Assembly (NCBI RefSeq): GCF_024679095.1
Contig: NC_066553.1
Span: forward strand, 512,956 to 576,955
Source of the DNA: Eriocheir sinensis
Taxonomy: Eukaryota > Arthropoda > Malacostraca > Decapoda > Varunidae
Length of the DNA: 64,000 nt
Direction: 5' to 3'
This document shows, in pieces, positions 46,235 through 61,162 of this stretch (within the stretch, counting starts at the first letter, position 1; the number at the start of each line of letters is the position of its first letter). Made by a program: the position numbers and the translations under genes. A model generated the notes under the pieces. It ran no database searches. It worked only from the letters and a program-made list of their open reading frames with translations, and was not told the DNA's origin.

Positions 46235-46995
46235 GAAATGAAGTACCGTGTAGGAGAACGAAAGAAGAATTAAGCAATGCAACTTCACTTAGAGGTTCAA
46301 CGTGGTCAGGAAATCAGAGAGAAATAGAGAGAGACAGATATAGAAACTGAGAGATGAAGACAGAGACAAACTCATAGAAGTAAGGCAAAGTAAGGAAATG
46401 AAGTGCCGTGTAGGAGAACGAAAGAAGAATTAAGCAATGCAACTTCACTTAGAGGCTCAACGTGGTCAGGAAATCAGAGAGAAATAGAGAGACAGATATA
46501 GAAACAGAGATGAAGACAGATACAAACTCATAGAAGTAAGGCAAAGTAAGGAAATGAAGTGCCGTGTAGGAGAACGAAAGAAGTATTAAGCAATGCGACT
46601 TCACTTAGAGGCTCAACGTGGTCAGGAAATCAGAGAGAAATAGAGAGACAGATATAGAAACAGAGATAAAGACAGAGACAAGCTCATAGAAGTAAGGCAA
46701 AGTAAGGGAATGAAGTACCGTGTAGGAGAATGAAAGAAGAATTAAGCAATGCAACTTCACTTAGAGGCTCAACGTGGTCAGGAAATCAGAGAGAAACAGA
46801 GATGAAGACAGAGACAAACTCATAGAAGTAAGGCAAAGTAAGGAAATTAAGTGCCGTGTAGGAGAATGAAAGAAGAATTAAGCAATGCAACTTCACTTAG
46901 AGGCTCAACGTGGTCAGGAAAACAGAGAGAAATAGAGAGACAGATATAGAAACAGAGATAAAGACAGAGACAAGCTCATAAAAGTAAGGCAATTC
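46235..46995 (+). repeat. 156-bp array, five copies
   Basis: CCGTGTAGGAGAA(C/T)GAAAGA starts at 46246, 46406, 46562, 46718 and 46854. Units carry TTAAGCAATGCAACTTCACT and CAACGTGGTCAGGAAA. Confidence 0.93.
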
Positions 46996-47206
46996 CCCGA
47001 CACATAATACTCCCCGAAACACACAAACTCGATCATCCGTCCATTAGTGCTGCGAAGAGGTTCTCATCAGGACGAGTGGCGGAGGCGATTAAACACTCAT
47101 TAACGGCCAGAGACGCGGAGCAAAGCCTGGCGCTGTTAAAGTCGCTGGTCCGTCCCGGCGACTGTTAGGGGAGGGACCACTGGAGACCGACTTGCCTAAG
47201 GGAGAT
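46996..47206. other. unique GC-balanced island
   Basis: No repeat, no supported exon. Confidence 0.35.
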
Positions 47207-47505
47207 GCTGCCCAGGTTGGCTGTCTTGAGGGGCCTCTTGGGCGACCCCAGCCCGTTTGTGGCGCAGGCGAATTTTATTTATAGTGGCTGCCGTGATGTA
47301 TGCCTCTTGCTTGGCCCATGCTGCCCCCCCGGTGCTCCTCTTGAACGAAGTGGGTGAAGATAGAGTTGATTGAAGATCCGGGCAGCATGTGGGTAGTCTT
47401 CCGCCCCTTAGCGATGGTTTGTAAAATCAGCTTGTTTCGGTGGGAGTCGAACTTGGGTACACAGGCTCACCACGCCCGCATGCTGACCACTCGGCCACCG
47501 CCTGC
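47207..47505 (-). mobile_element. SINE-A, uninterrupted reference copy
   Basis: Minus orientation, complete from GGCTGTCTTGAGGGGCCTCT (3') to GACCACTCGGCCACCGCC (5' A-box side), with the B box as GGAGTCGAACTTG. It serves to define the split in the copy at 35945-37378. Confidence 0.88.
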
Positions 47506-47731
47506 TCATGAACATTGCTGGTTCGTAATAGAGATGGCGTACTCATATTCCGTATTCATATTCGAACACATTTGAAAACAGTATTTGGATGCATTTATAT
47601 TCGTATTTGAGTTAATCTTATTATCATTAAAGGTATTCTTATTCGTTTAACACAATGGCTCTGATCACTCAACGTGTTCAGTACGCGTCTGCATCGATCT
47701 GTTACCGTCACGAGTGGCGACGAGTGAGCGG

Positions 47732-47799
<68 letters not shown>

Positions 47800-48035
47800 A
47801 AACGAATGCCGAAGAGGAGGAAAAAAAAACTATAAAAAGCGAAGAGATAAAAAACAGGGGAAACGGTCTTGTACTTTTCTTTCCTAGTGATCGTGCAGGA
47901 AGAGGAGGAGGAGGAGGAGGAGGAGGAAGACTGCACGCGCCTGGCTCCTCCGATAACATTATTTTTTTACTGCCGACGTAATGCCAAGGATTATTAAGTC
48001 TTCTGTATATGCGTCTCTCTCTCTCTCTCTGTACT

Positions 48036-48073
<38 letters not shown>

Positions 48074-48310
48074 GAGGGGGGAAGGGGGGGAGGCAGCAAA
48101 TGGGACAAGACTCCAGCCATAAAGAGTTACGGGGCATGGCTGCAGACAATACAGGCGTTGTGGGGAGGAGGGGAGGCAGAGTATGGCAGCAGCAGCGTCG
48201 AGGCCTGATATCGCTACCCCGCTCGACGCCGCCACTGCCCTGAACTGTGACGACCAGGCGAGCCCCCGACTAGCGTAGAATTGGCGATTTGTGCGATTCA
48301 TTTTGCCGTT
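47506..48310. other. AT-rich and unique sequence with microsatellites
   Basis: TATTCGTATTC-like repeats 47545-47645, (GT)n 47733-47796, (GGA)n 47900-47925, CT/GA pair 48013-48030 and 48040-48068. A unique island at 48100-48310 has no supported exon. Confidence 0.6.
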
Positions 48311-48314
48311 CCGC

Positions 48315-48880
48315 TCTGTCAATGGAGATGGTATAACTAGTGCCGTAAGGGATAGAACGAACGAACGAGAGGGCGAGAAGTGACGTGCAAGATTCATGGG
48401 AGATCGAAGTGACATACAAGATTCAATGGAGATGGTATAACTAGTGACGTAAGGGATAGAGTTCAGGGTATATGCGCTGTCTGCCATGACGACCCGAACG
48501 AGAGGGCGAGAAGTGACGTGCAAGATTCATGGAAGATCGAAGTGACATGCAAGATTCAATGGAGATGGCCCGCGGATACCACACTACAGTAACTCACCAA
48601 ACCCATTCCTCTCTCCAGTAACTCATAAGACCACACTCTAACAATCCAGTATCACTAAACCCATTCCTCTCACAGTAGAGGACGAAGACTTAGGGCCATT
48701 CTGGTAACGATGAAAACAAACAAAATGACTCTCTCCAGAAAGCTCATTAGGAAGGATTCCTCTCAGGAAGAATTAAGACGAACCAATTCTCTCTCCAGTA
48801 ACTCACTCAAACCCATTCCTCTCTCTCCAGTAACTCACTCAAACCCATTCCTCTCTCTCAAGTAACGCATACGACGATAT
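48315..48880 (+). repeat. short duplications (134-bp and ~33-bp)
   Basis: GAGGGCGAGAAGTGACGTGC starts at 48368 and 48502. ATGGAGATGGTATAACTAGT occurs at 48321 and 48425. From 48585, CCAGTAACTCA.. AAACCCATTCCTCTCT repeats at least five times. Confidence 0.75.
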
Positions 48881-49640
48881 AGAGGTAAACGTGCAAAGAA
48901 CAGCTTAATTTCTTCCTTTCCCTCCATCCCTTTCCTCAGATAACTTAATGTAATAAAAATTAAAAAACATTCCTCTCATAATCATTCTCTCACAGCACTC
49001 ACTAATATATAGAAATACAGGGTTGAGGACAAGAAACATTAGCTTTAAGACTACCCGCAAGAACCAGCTAGCTACTCCAACCCAACCAAGGCAGGAATAG
49101 CAGCTTTGAAAGGCGTGCGGGGGCGAGCCAGGTAGGAGCCGCTCTTAATTAACACCAGGTGAAGGGGAGAGAGGGAGAGAGAGGGGAGAGTATGGGAGGG
49201 GGGACGATGAGGGGTGGAGAGGAGGAGAAGGGGGAGGAGGAAGAGGTAAAGAAAGACTTGAAAGAGTTTGGAAAGTTGACAGAACGTAGAGAGGAGGAAG
49301 AGGAGGAGGAGAAGGAGGAGTGAGTGAGGGAGAGAAGGAGAGCGGAGAGGTGAGGGGAAGGGAGAGACAGGGAGGGAGGAGGTGGTGGAAGATGAACAGG
49401 AGGAAGGAAAGGAGGGAGTGAGGGAGAGGAGACATGAGGGAAAGAAGGAATTTGGTGAGAGGAAGAAGATAAAAGTGAAAGTGATACGGGGAGAGAGAGG
49501 AAGGAGGAACAAGGAGAGAGAGAGAGAGGGAGGAAGAGGGAGAAGGCAGGTAAGAGGAAGAGGGTCAAGAAGAGGAAAAGAAGGTTAGAGTTATAAGAAA
49601 CAAAGAGAGAGAAAGAGAAGAGAGGAAAGGTAGGTAAGGA
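48881..49640. other. mixed then purine-rich sequence
   Basis: 48900-49150 mixed; GGGAGA-rich purine from 49160. No gene. Confidence 0.5.
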
Positions 49641-50035
49641 GAGGACAAGGAGAGGAAGAAAGGTAAGGTAAGGTAAGGTAAGGAAGAGGAACAGAAAGAG
49701 AGAGAGGAAGAAAGGCAGGACAGGGTAGGTAAGGGATAAGAAGCAAGGAGGGAGAGAGAGAGGGAGAGAGGTAAGGGAGGGCAGGTAAGGACAAGGAGAA
49801 GAAGAAAGGTAAGGTAAGGTAAGGTAAGGCAAGGCAAGGCAAGGCAAGGCAAGGCAAGGCAAGGCAAGGCAAGGTAAGGCAAGGAAGAGGAACAGAAAGA
49901 GAGAGAGGAAGGGAGGCAGGGCAAGGTAAGGTAAGGGATAAGAAGCAAGGAGGGAGAGAGGTTAGGGAGGGCAGGTAAGGAGAGGCCACAGGTAACACAG
50001 GTGAGAGGCGACACAGGTTACACGTCAAGGTGAGT
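49641..50035. repeat. (AAGGT)n/(AAGGC)n pentamer tracts within a ~150-200 bp duplication
   Basis: (AAGGT)n at 49660-49682 and 49807-49829 running into (AAGGC)n to 49875. GAACAGAAAGAGAGAGAGGA and GGGATAAGAAGCAAGGAGGG recur around both. Confidence 0.85.
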
Positions 50036-50103
50036 CTTAAAAGTAGGCGCAGTTAATTAGTGTGTGGCTCTTTAGGCTACAGGTGAGGCTAATTAGCGTG
50101 GTG

Positions 50104-52805
<2,702 letters not shown>

Positions 52806-52943
52806 GTCACCAACACGTTCGTCGCTCATGGGCAAGGTTATTAAGCGTCTGTCACATTACCGGCGCTAAGAGCCTGTCGCATTATCTCAGCCCACTCGCC
52901 CGTGAAATTGAGTGTCTCGCCTTTTTATGCATGAAAATTTCCT
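52806..52943 (+). repeat. arm 1 of a diverged inverted pair
   Basis: Starts GTCACCAACACG and contains GCATTATCTCAGCCCACTCG, CCCGTGAAATTGAG and GAAAATTTCCT. It matches the reverse complement of 55132-55268 along its length. Confidence 0.7.
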
Positions 52944-53500
52944 CCTCCTCCTCACAAGCAGCATCGACATCAAGGGACATCAATAAGAGAGTAAGGAAGG
53001 AAGCAAGCTAACATGTATTTACCTTGTGATTAGAAGATCGAGCTTATTTTCATCTCATCCACGTGAAACATAGGTAAGTTTTTTCTCCTTTGTTTTACCT
53101 GTGGAGAAAGAACAAAAAGAAAACAGTGACAAATATAAGGAAAATGATTTTACTATTTCTTTACATTATCAACACAAAAAAAAAAAAATGGGGATGAAAA
53201 ATAACTTAATAACAGCGGAATAACCAAGACAAAATACATTCAAAATTACACCAAAATCATAACCTGACTCCCCTGCACTCCTCTCTCGGCCCATAACTTT
53301 CCGATCATCAACTCTCACTTTTAACCTGCTCATTTTTCCTCTCATCTCACACTCTGACCTTCCTACTCCTCCCCTCTCTCTTTTTTAGGGAGGGCGGCTC
53401 CACTCCAGCCCCGACGCCCCGTAAGATGATTAACTACCGCCCATAAATCAGTCTTTTCTCAATTCCCTTCCTGCCTCTGGACCTCTCTTCCGTCTCCCTC
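52944..53500. other. AT-rich then mixed sequence, no feature seen
   Basis: No repeat structure or supported exon. Confidence 0.35.
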
Positions 53501-53835
53501 CCTCCATCTCTGCCTCACCTCTCCCTCCCTCCCTTCACCTTACCTCTTTGCCCTGGTCACTCTTTCCCCAGCTTCCCTCCCTCCATCTCTGCCTCACCTC
53601 TCTCCCTCCCTTCACCTTACCTCTTTGCCCTGGTCACTCTTTCCCCAGCTTCCCTCCCTCCATCTCTGCCTCACCTCTCCTAACCTCCCTCCCTCCCTCC
53701 CTCACCTTACTCTTTGCCCTGGTCACTCTTTCCGCTCCTTCCCTCCCTCCATCTCTGCCTCACCTCTCCTTACCTCCCTTCACCTTACCTCTTTGCTATG
53801 GTCACTCTTTCCTCTCCTTCCCTTCCTCCTTCTCT
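53500..53835 (+). repeat. about 77-bp pyrimidine minisatellite, four copies
   Basis: CTTCCCTCCCTCCATCTCTG then CTCACCTCTCC..CCTTACCTCTTTGCCCTGGTCACTC recurs with small indels. Confidence 0.88.
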
Positions 53836-54220
53836 TCATCCTCTCCTTCCTTACCTCCGCCCTTCTCCCTCTTCTTCATTCTTTTCTCCATTTCTCTCTC
53901 CATCTTTCCTTAACTTTGCCTTACCTTTCCTAACCTCCCTTACTGACCTCACTTAACTTCCTTCTTTCCCTCTTTCCTTTCTTTCTCCAACTCATCCTTC
54001 ACTCCTTCCCTCCTCGCTTCTTCCTTTCCTTCATTTCTTCTTTTTATTTATTTCTTCCTTCCTTTCATTTTTCCTTCCTTCCATCCTTCCTTCCTTCCTC
54101 CTACTCACACTCCACCACCTCCTCCTCCTCCTTCACCACCTTCTTCTCCTCCTACACACTCCTACATCTCTTTAACGGCCACTAGATTTCACGTATAAGA
54201 TGTTAGCGCTCATTAATATG
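53836..54220. other. pyrimidine-rich tract
   Basis: CCTT-rich with (TTCC)n near 54050-54100 and (TCC)n near 54115. No gene. Confidence 0.6.
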
Positions 54221-54224
54221 CTGT

Positions 54225-54445
54225 TTACCCTTCCTCGGAGCGGGGAACCTCCTTACTCTCCACCTTTTCACCTGCATACCGAATCTTCACCTAACCAGCG
54301 TGGGCGGACTTGCAAGCCATATGTATTTAACTTTCCTCGGAGCGGGTCACGTCTTTACTCTCTCCCTGCATAACATCTTTTTACCAGCATACAGCAACCT
54401 CATCTAACCAGCGTGGGCGGACCTGCAAGCCATATGTCAGACTCT
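54225..54445 (+). repeat. about 110-bp tandem duplication
   Basis: CTTCCTCGGAGCGGG...CTTTACTCTC...TCTAACCAGCGTGGGCGGAC.TGCAAGCCATATGT occurs twice (54230 and about 54333). Confidence 0.88.
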
Positions 54446-55131
54446 ATGCGAGGTGGTTTCCGAGCGTTATAAGTTTAGCTATACATTAATGGCGTGTTGA
54501 AAACTATATACCTTTCTCTCTCTTCATCTTTCCCTCTTCCATGCTACAATACTCCTTTTCTTCTTTATTCCTCGTCTCTTAATTCATCACTTTTTCGTTA
54601 TCTTCTCCTCCTCTTCCTCCTCTCCCTTTCTTCTTCCTCTTCTTCGTTACCTACCTACCCATTGCCCCTTCTTCGTCCTCTTCCCATTCTTCATTCTCTT
54701 GCCTTCGTCTCCTCGTCACTTCTCAACCACCACCACCACCACCGGACGGCCTACGTTTAACAGAAGAAATTTAGTGGCCATGAATAATCTTAAACTTCAG
54801 TTCCCGCCTTGTCATATGTACCTCGGCTGCTTAACATTGCTCTCCCTCTCTCTCTGTGTGTGTGTCTCTGTCTCTCTCTGTATCACTTTTTCTCCTCCTC
54901 TTTTCTTTCTTCTCCTCTTTTCGTTCTCTTTCTCTCCTCTTCCTCTCATTCTCTCCTCTCCCTCTCTCCTTTTCCATATATCTCTCTCTCTCTATCTGTC
55001 GCTCTCTCTCTCCCTCTCCCTCTCCCTCTCTCTCTCTCTCTCTCGTAACATTAACACGCCGCTGGGAACGATGAAGAGAGACTGGCGGCCTGGCTTACTA
55101 AGGCTCACCCGCTTACTGGCTTCCTGCTTGT
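54446..55131. other. pyrimidine-rich sequence with (CT)n
   Basis: CTT-rich to 54720, a short unique stretch, then CT/GT low-complexity 54840-55045. No gene. Confidence 0.55.
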
Positions 55132-55268
55132 AAGGAAATTTCAGGCGTAAAAACACGAGGGACACAATTTCACGGGCGATTGAGCTGAGATAACGCGACA
55201 ACTTCCTTAGGCGACGTTAATGTGGCAGACGGCTCAATTTTCTCGTTCATGAGCTGCATGTTGGTGAC
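55132..55268 (-). repeat. arm 2 of a diverged inverted pair
   Basis: The reverse complement begins GTCACCAACATGCAGCTCAT and contains GTTATCTCAGCTCAATCG and CCCGTGAAATTGTG, aligned with 52806-52943. Confidence 0.7.
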
Positions 55269-56403
55269 GAGAGAAGGGATGAAGGCGAAGGGGGAAAGGA
55301 GGGCAGGGAAGAGAAGGGAAGGGAAGGGGAGGGAGATAATGAAGATGATGTAAGGACGGGAAAATGAAGGGAAGGGAAGGAAGGGAGGAGAGAACGAAGG
55401 AGGAGGAGGAAGGGAGATAATGAGATGATGTAAGGAGGAGGAAAAGAAGGAAAGGGGAGGAAGGAAGGGAGTGAGGAGAGAACGAGAGAGAAGGAGGAAG
55501 GAAGAGAAGGGAAGGGAAGGGAGATAATGAGGAGGGGATAAAGAGGGGGAGGAAGAGAAAGTTAATGAAGAAATGAAGAAACAAGGAAGAAAATGGATGA
55601 AGAAGGGAAACAGGAGGAAAGTGAAAGAAGATAAGGAGGAAGAGAAGAAGGAAGGAACAAGGGATAAGAAGAAAACGGGATAAAGAAGGGGAAGGAGAGA
55701 AAGAAAGGAAGGAAGGTCGGTAATGAGGGACTGAAGAAACGAAGAATAAGGAAGAAAATGGATGAAGAAGGGAAGAGAAGAAGGAAGGAACAAAGGATAG
55801 GGAAGAAAAGGGAAAATGTATCTATGAATGAGTAAGGGGAAAAAAATAATGAATAAAGAAGATAAAGAAGAGAGAGGAGAAGATAACAAGAAGATGAAAG
55901 GTGGAATGGAAGAAAGGATAAGAGGAGACGAGCGATAAAGATGGAAAAAAAAACTGTGAAGAGGGTTAACTTAGACGACGAAGGGAGGAGAGAGAGGAGG
56001 TGATAACGAAGGGGGGAAAAGGAGGAGAGGAAGATAACGAGAAGATAAGAGATAGGAACCAGAAAACAGGGGATGATAAAGAGGGGAACACAGCAAGTGA
56101 GGCTAGTGATATAGACTGATAATGAAGAAGATGGGGAAAGAGGAAGGGTGAGAAGATGATGAAGTTGAAGATGAGGGTAAATTATGTAGATGGCAAGACT
56201 GGGATTAAAGATAAGGGAACTTGATGAAGAGAGAGAGAGAGATGATGATGGTGATGAAGAGGGGAAGATAAGAGAAATGTGAAGGAAGGAGAAGGGTGAG
56301 GTTGATAATAATGGGACAAAGGATGAAGAAGGAAGGAAGGAAGAAGTTACAGTAAGGTGAAGATGGTTTATTGATAACGAAGGAAGGAGAAGGAAAGATA
56401 ACG

Positions 56404-56450
<47 letters not shown>
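55269..56450. other. purine-rich low-complexity tract ending in (GATA)n
   Basis: GGGAA/GGA-rich with a repeated phrase GGGAGATAATGA.GATGATGTAAGGA (55330-55440). (GATA)n 56404-56438. No gene. Confidence 0.65.
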
Positions 56451-56452
<2 letters not shown>

Positions 56453-56454
56453 AA

Positions 56455-56740
56455 TGTAACATACTTATCAACATCTTAGTCATATAATTAACTTTTCTTT
56501 GTCTTTTTCCTTATAATTTCCCCACTCTCTCTCTCTCTCTATTAACATCTTATATAATTAACATTTCTTTGTCTTTTCCTCTCTCTCTCTCATTATTATC
56601 AACATCTTAGTCATATAATTAACTTTTGATTGTTTTTTTCTTTATCTCTATTATCAACATCTTAGTCATATAATTAACTTTTCTTTGTTTTTTTTACTTA
56701 TGATTTCCCCACTCTCTCTCTCTCTCTCTCTCATTAGCAC
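56455..56740 (+). repeat. worn tandem repeat CATCTTAGTCATATAATTAA
   Basis: Four copies near 56470, 56546, 56602 and 56656, each followed by CTTTTCTTTGT.TTTT and CT-rich DNA. Confidence 0.8.
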
Positions 56741-57290
56741 CATGACACTTTCCATCTACACTCCCCTTTCCCTTATCTTTCTCCGCCACTCTCGCCCGTG
56801 ATCCGCTTCCCTATACTCCTCCAGACAATCTAATTCCACTGACCTCACCGCTTTGTCTATACCTCGACCATCGCTCCTGCCGTACTTATCACCCCCTTTC
56901 CTTTACCCCCTCCTCTCTCGTTCTTATGTCTTTCCTCTTCTTTCTTCTCTTCTTCTCTCCTCTTCTGTTTTGTTCTGTTTTGTCCTATCCTGTCTTCTTT
57001 CCCTTCCTTTCCTTTCCTCTTCTTTCTTTTCCTTTCCTTTGCTTTGTTTTTCTCTCCTCTCCTTTCCTTTCCTTTTCATTTCTCTCTTTTCGTTTCATCT
57101 CCTCTACTTTCCTTTACTTTCCCCTCCTCTCCTTTCCCTTCTCTCACCATCTCTCCCTCTTCTCGTCCTCCCTCCACTGTCCTCCTCCTCCTATCCTCCT
57201 CTCTCCCTCAACAACCCCTTCCCCTCTCATCCCTTTCTCCCTCTTTTCTTCCCCTTTCATCCCTCCCTCCTCGCTCTGGGCGCCTCGAAG
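56741..57290. other. pyrimidine-rich (TTTCC)n-like tract
   Basis: C/T-rich. No gene. Confidence 0.6.
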
Positions 57291-57617
57291 TATTGCGTTG
57301 CGTAGCGGGTCGTCGTGCGGTGCCGTTAGCCTATACATGGGTCGTTAGGGCGGGCCGTTCACCCCTACCTGCGGCCCGGGTTCGGAGGCCTGCGGGTTTA
57401 ATCAACTTGCTGTGCCCTGATGCCTTCTCGCCTCGGCATCCTCTTCCTCCTCCTCCTCTTCAACTTTCTCGCCCTCTTCTTGTTTTTCTTGTTCTTCTTG
57501 TTCTTGTTCTTCTTCTCCTTTTTGCCCACGACTCCTACGAAAGCCTTGTCAAATAGATGTTCTTGGGTGATGAGATTCTAATATTACGACCCTAAATTTT
57601 CTCTCTAAAGAGGGGAT
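57291..57617. other. unique GC-rich island and MITE-B end fragment
   Basis: 57291-57420 is GC-rich unique sequence without a supported exon. 57534-57598 (ACTCCTACGAAAGCCTTGTC..TATTACGACCCTA) is the end of a MITE-B in minus orientation. Confidence 0.5.
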
Positions 57618-57735
57618 CAAAGATGAGGTCCGGGGGCAGCATGAACCAAGCAAGATGGCGCCACTATAAACACTTGCCTGCGCACAAAGGGCCGGGGCCG
57701 ACCATTAGACCCCATCGAGAAAGCCTTCCCTTGCC
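57618..57735 (+). mobile_element. SINE-A 3' fragment
   Basis: CGGGGGCAGCATGAACCAAG, AAGATGGCGCCACTATAAAC, CTTGCCTGCGC and GGGCCGGGGCCGACCA..GAGAAAGCC. Confidence 0.82.
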
Positions 57736-57846
57736 ATAGCCGGAACGTAAGAAAGGAAAAATAAATGCTTACTTAAGGGGAGGATCAAGCAACAAAAATA
57801 ATTAGTTAACGAGGATAACGAAACAATCAGGCCTCGCTCGTTCTTC

Positions 57847-57892
<46 letters not shown>

Positions 57893-58200
57893 CCCTCCCT
57901 CCCCTCCCCAGCGGGCGTCGCCGTGGGCCTGGCTGCAGTGACCCTCCAGGCTTGGCTCGCTTCTCAACTCGGCAGTCCGGCCAAGATAAACAGTGCAAAA
58001 GTTTGTTCATTAACTCAGCTACTAATTGAGCCCCGCACCCTAACCTGCTACCCTTGGAACGCCGCTCGCCTCCCTGCCGACCCTCCCACCCACGCCAGGT
58101 ATTACGTTACGCCCGTGTGAACAGCCGTGCCAAGTCTCACTAAGCTGGAGGATCATGCAAAGAAAAGACACACTATGCTCATGCGACCTAAGGTAAAGCC
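57736..58200. other. (CT)n and a unique GC-rich island
   Basis: (CT)n 57848-57889. 57905-58125 is unique and open in one frame (from about 57923 to a stop at 58118-58120), but with no recognised domain and no second exon to join. Confidence 0.35.
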
Positions 58201-58860
58201 TTCGTTAACAACCCCAACCGAGTCATATAAAGCCACATACGAAGCCGCACCAAGCCAAGGAGAGGAGAGAAGAGGAAGGGAGGTCGAGTATGTGTAGGAA
58301 GAGGCGAGAAAGAGAGGAAAAAGAAAGAAAATAGAAGAAAAAGGAAGGAAAAAGGCGGAGAAAAGGGGAAAGGAAGGGAAAATCGTGGAAAATCGGAGAA
58401 AGATGGTGGTATGGGAAGGGAAAGGAAGGGGAGGGGAGGGAGGGGAGTGGAGGGGAGAAACTAGGAGGTACTGGACAACGGGAGGGGGGGGGGGGGCAGA
58501 GATTGTAGGGGAGGAGAGTGGAGAGAAGGGGAGGGACGAGGACGTACTGGGCGGGGTTAAGCGTAGCGAAGGGAAGGGACGGGGATGAGATGGGGGAGGG
58601 CAGAGATTGTAGGGGAGGAGAGGGGGGAGAGGGGAGGGACAGGTAGGCACTAGGGATGGAGTGGGGCGAAGGAAAGGACAGGAAGGAGGGGAGGAGGGGA
58701 GTGGAGGAAGAAACTAGAAGGGGGAGAAATTGTAGGGAGGGAAGAGGAGGGACGAGGAGGTATTGGGGGGTGGAGTGGGAGAAGGGAAGGACAGGAAGGG
58801 AAGGAAGGAGGGAGGAAGGTGGAGGCAGTGTTCCCTTTTTCCATCCTGACGGTCTCCAGG
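58201..58860. other. G/A-rich tract with ~100-bp repeated phrases
   Basis: GGGGG..CAGAGATTGTAGGGGAGGAGAG occurs at about 58490 and 58597, with ACTAG.AGG and GGAGGGAC around. No gene. Confidence 0.6.
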
Positions 58861-59349
58861 CTCCGTTTCCTCGGTGATTGGGTCAAAGGCGGCGCAGTCA
58901 CCTTCTCAGCGGCGCCTGGTTGCCCCGCTGAGTCACCTTCATCCTTTTATCAAGAACCTTATGGACGGAGAGATCATTGAGGAAGAAGAAACTCGCTCTC
59001 TCGTTCGCTTGCGCTCCCCTCACTTTGATATCCTTCTCTTTCCTTTTATTTTATTTTTTTCATTTCTCCCAAAATTCCCTTGTTTTCCCCTCCCATTCCC
59101 CTGTCACTACTCTTCTCCTTCTCTCTCCTTCCCTTCCTTTCCTTTCCTTATTTTTCTTCCCTTCTCTTCCTTTTCCTTTCCTCTCCTTTCCTTTCCCTTA
59201 CTTTTAATTTCTTTCCTTTCCTTTCCTTCTTTCTCCTTTCCTTTCCTTCTTTCTCCTTTCCTTCCCTTCTCTTCTATTCCGTTCCGTTTCCTATTTGTCT
59301 CATTAATTTCTCACCCTTCCCTTTCTCCTCTTCCTCCTCCTCCTATCCT

Positions 59350-59389
<40 letters not shown>

Positions 59390-59400
59390 GCGCGTATAAA
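58861..59400. other. short unique stretch, CTTTCC-rich tract, (AC)n
   Basis: Pyrimidine-rich 59030-59345; (AC)n 59351-59387 ending in CGCGCG. Confidence 0.65.
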
Positions 59401-59990
59401 AAATGGCTTTCAATAATCTTTCGTCTGTATATTTTGACCCCTTTTTTTCACTATTTCTGAACGTAAATAGAAACGAGTCAACGGCCTGAAAAGAATTAGA
59501 AAAAAATATGAAGAAGACTCACTGTGCACGGAAATAGATATTGGATAAAGTGAACGATAAAAAAATAAAGAATATAAGTCGTGGCAATATCGGGATAAGT
59601 TCACGGTCAACAGAACTAAAGCAAAACTCGTACGATTCTTCCAATGTGAGAGTGAACGGCCGTGTTGCCCGCCATTTTGCCCTTCAGTGAGCCAACAGAC
59701 GAACGATGACAACGACAAAAATAACAATAACAACAGCAACACCACCACCACGCCCATTGCCACCACCGCCACCACCACCATGACCACCACCACCACCATC
59801 ACCACCATCACCATCACCATCACCACCACCATCAGCAACAATAACAACAATAACAACAATGATATGCCAGTAAAAAAACATCGGAAGTGCCAAATTAAAA
59901 AAATAAAAATAAAAACCAGTCTTTTTCCTCATTAAGTCAACACCGGAAGCTGCACTGAATCGATTCCTTCTGTTTCTCCTCTGTCTCATC
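59401..59990. other. AT-rich sequence and ACC/AAC-rich block
   Basis: 59715-59860 is (AAC)/(ACC) trinucleotide sequence. No gene. Confidence 0.65.
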
Positions 59991-59999
59991 TATACAGTT

Positions 60000-60325
60000 T
60001 TTTTCCTTTCTCTTTTCCTTTTATTTCTCATCTTTCCATTTTCCTTTTCTCTATGTCGTTTTCCTTCTCCCTCTCCCTGACAACCCTCTCTCTCATCAGC
60101 TCCAATCCTGTTTTTCCTTAATCGCAGCCTTTTCCTCTTTTTTCCTTTATTTTTCATCGTCCTTCCATTTTCCTTTTCTCTATGTCGTTTTCCTTCTCCC
60201 TCTCCCTCACAACCCTCTCTCTCATCAGCTCCAATCGTGTTTTTCCTTAATCTCAGCCTTTTCCTCTTTTTTTCCTTTATTTTTCATCGTCCTTCCATTT
60301 TCCTTTCCTTCTCCCTCTCTTTCCA
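60000..60325 (+). repeat. about 124-bp pyrimidine tandem repeat, 2.5 copies
   Basis: CTATGTCGTTTTCCTTCTCC then CTCATCAGCTCCAATC.TGTTTTTCCTTAAT occurs at 60051 and 60180; a partial copy follows. Confidence 0.85.
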
Positions 60326-60497
60326 CCCTGTTTCCCCTTTCTTTCCCTTCTTTCCCATTACAAATCCTCCCTTTCACACCCTCCTTTTTGCACAGACATA
60401 ACACTCTCCTCTATATTCCTCCTCTTCCTCTTCCTCTTCCGCCTCCTCCTCCTCCTCCTCTTGAATCTGTGCGTTATGTAGTGATTGCTCTCCCAGG

Positions 60498-60554
<57 letters not shown>

Positions 60555-60623
60555 ATTGGATACCCCTCTAAAACAATCTGATCCTTTTTGTTCTGTCCGA
60601 ATCCTTTAACTTATAATTGCGTT

Positions 60624-60658
<35 letters not shown>

Positions 60659-61094
60659 CTTCCCTTCCTGGTCACTCCCTTTCCTAATACTTCTTCTTTT
60701 CAGTACATTCGAATAGCGTTTGGTTTTGTTGGTAGAAATTACTTTAAAATCACAAAGAAAAGGGAGAGAGAGAGAGAGATAGTCTGGCTACTGATAAATT
60801 GATGGGAGAGACAGACACATAGATATATAGATAGATGGATAGATGGATAGATAGATAGATAGATAGAAAAAACATATATGGTTGGAAAGAGCAATGAATA
60901 AGTTTGTCAATAAATTTAAAAGAAGTTAAGCAATAAGAAATACAAATATTGATAAAAAAGTTATAAATAAATATATACAGATAAAGAAATACATAATTGA
61001 TAAGCGAAGTGATTAAAAAAAGATAATTAAGAAGATAGACACGTAACTAGATAAAAAAATATAGATAGATAGATAGATAAATAGTTATACAAAT

Positions 61095-61162
<68 letters not shown>

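Noticed and set aside
57905..58125. Possible exon starting after CTCCCCAG with frame AGVAVGLAAVTLQAW
   Set aside because: Acceptor-like context and an open frame exist, but no domain, no donor and no partner exon could be identified.
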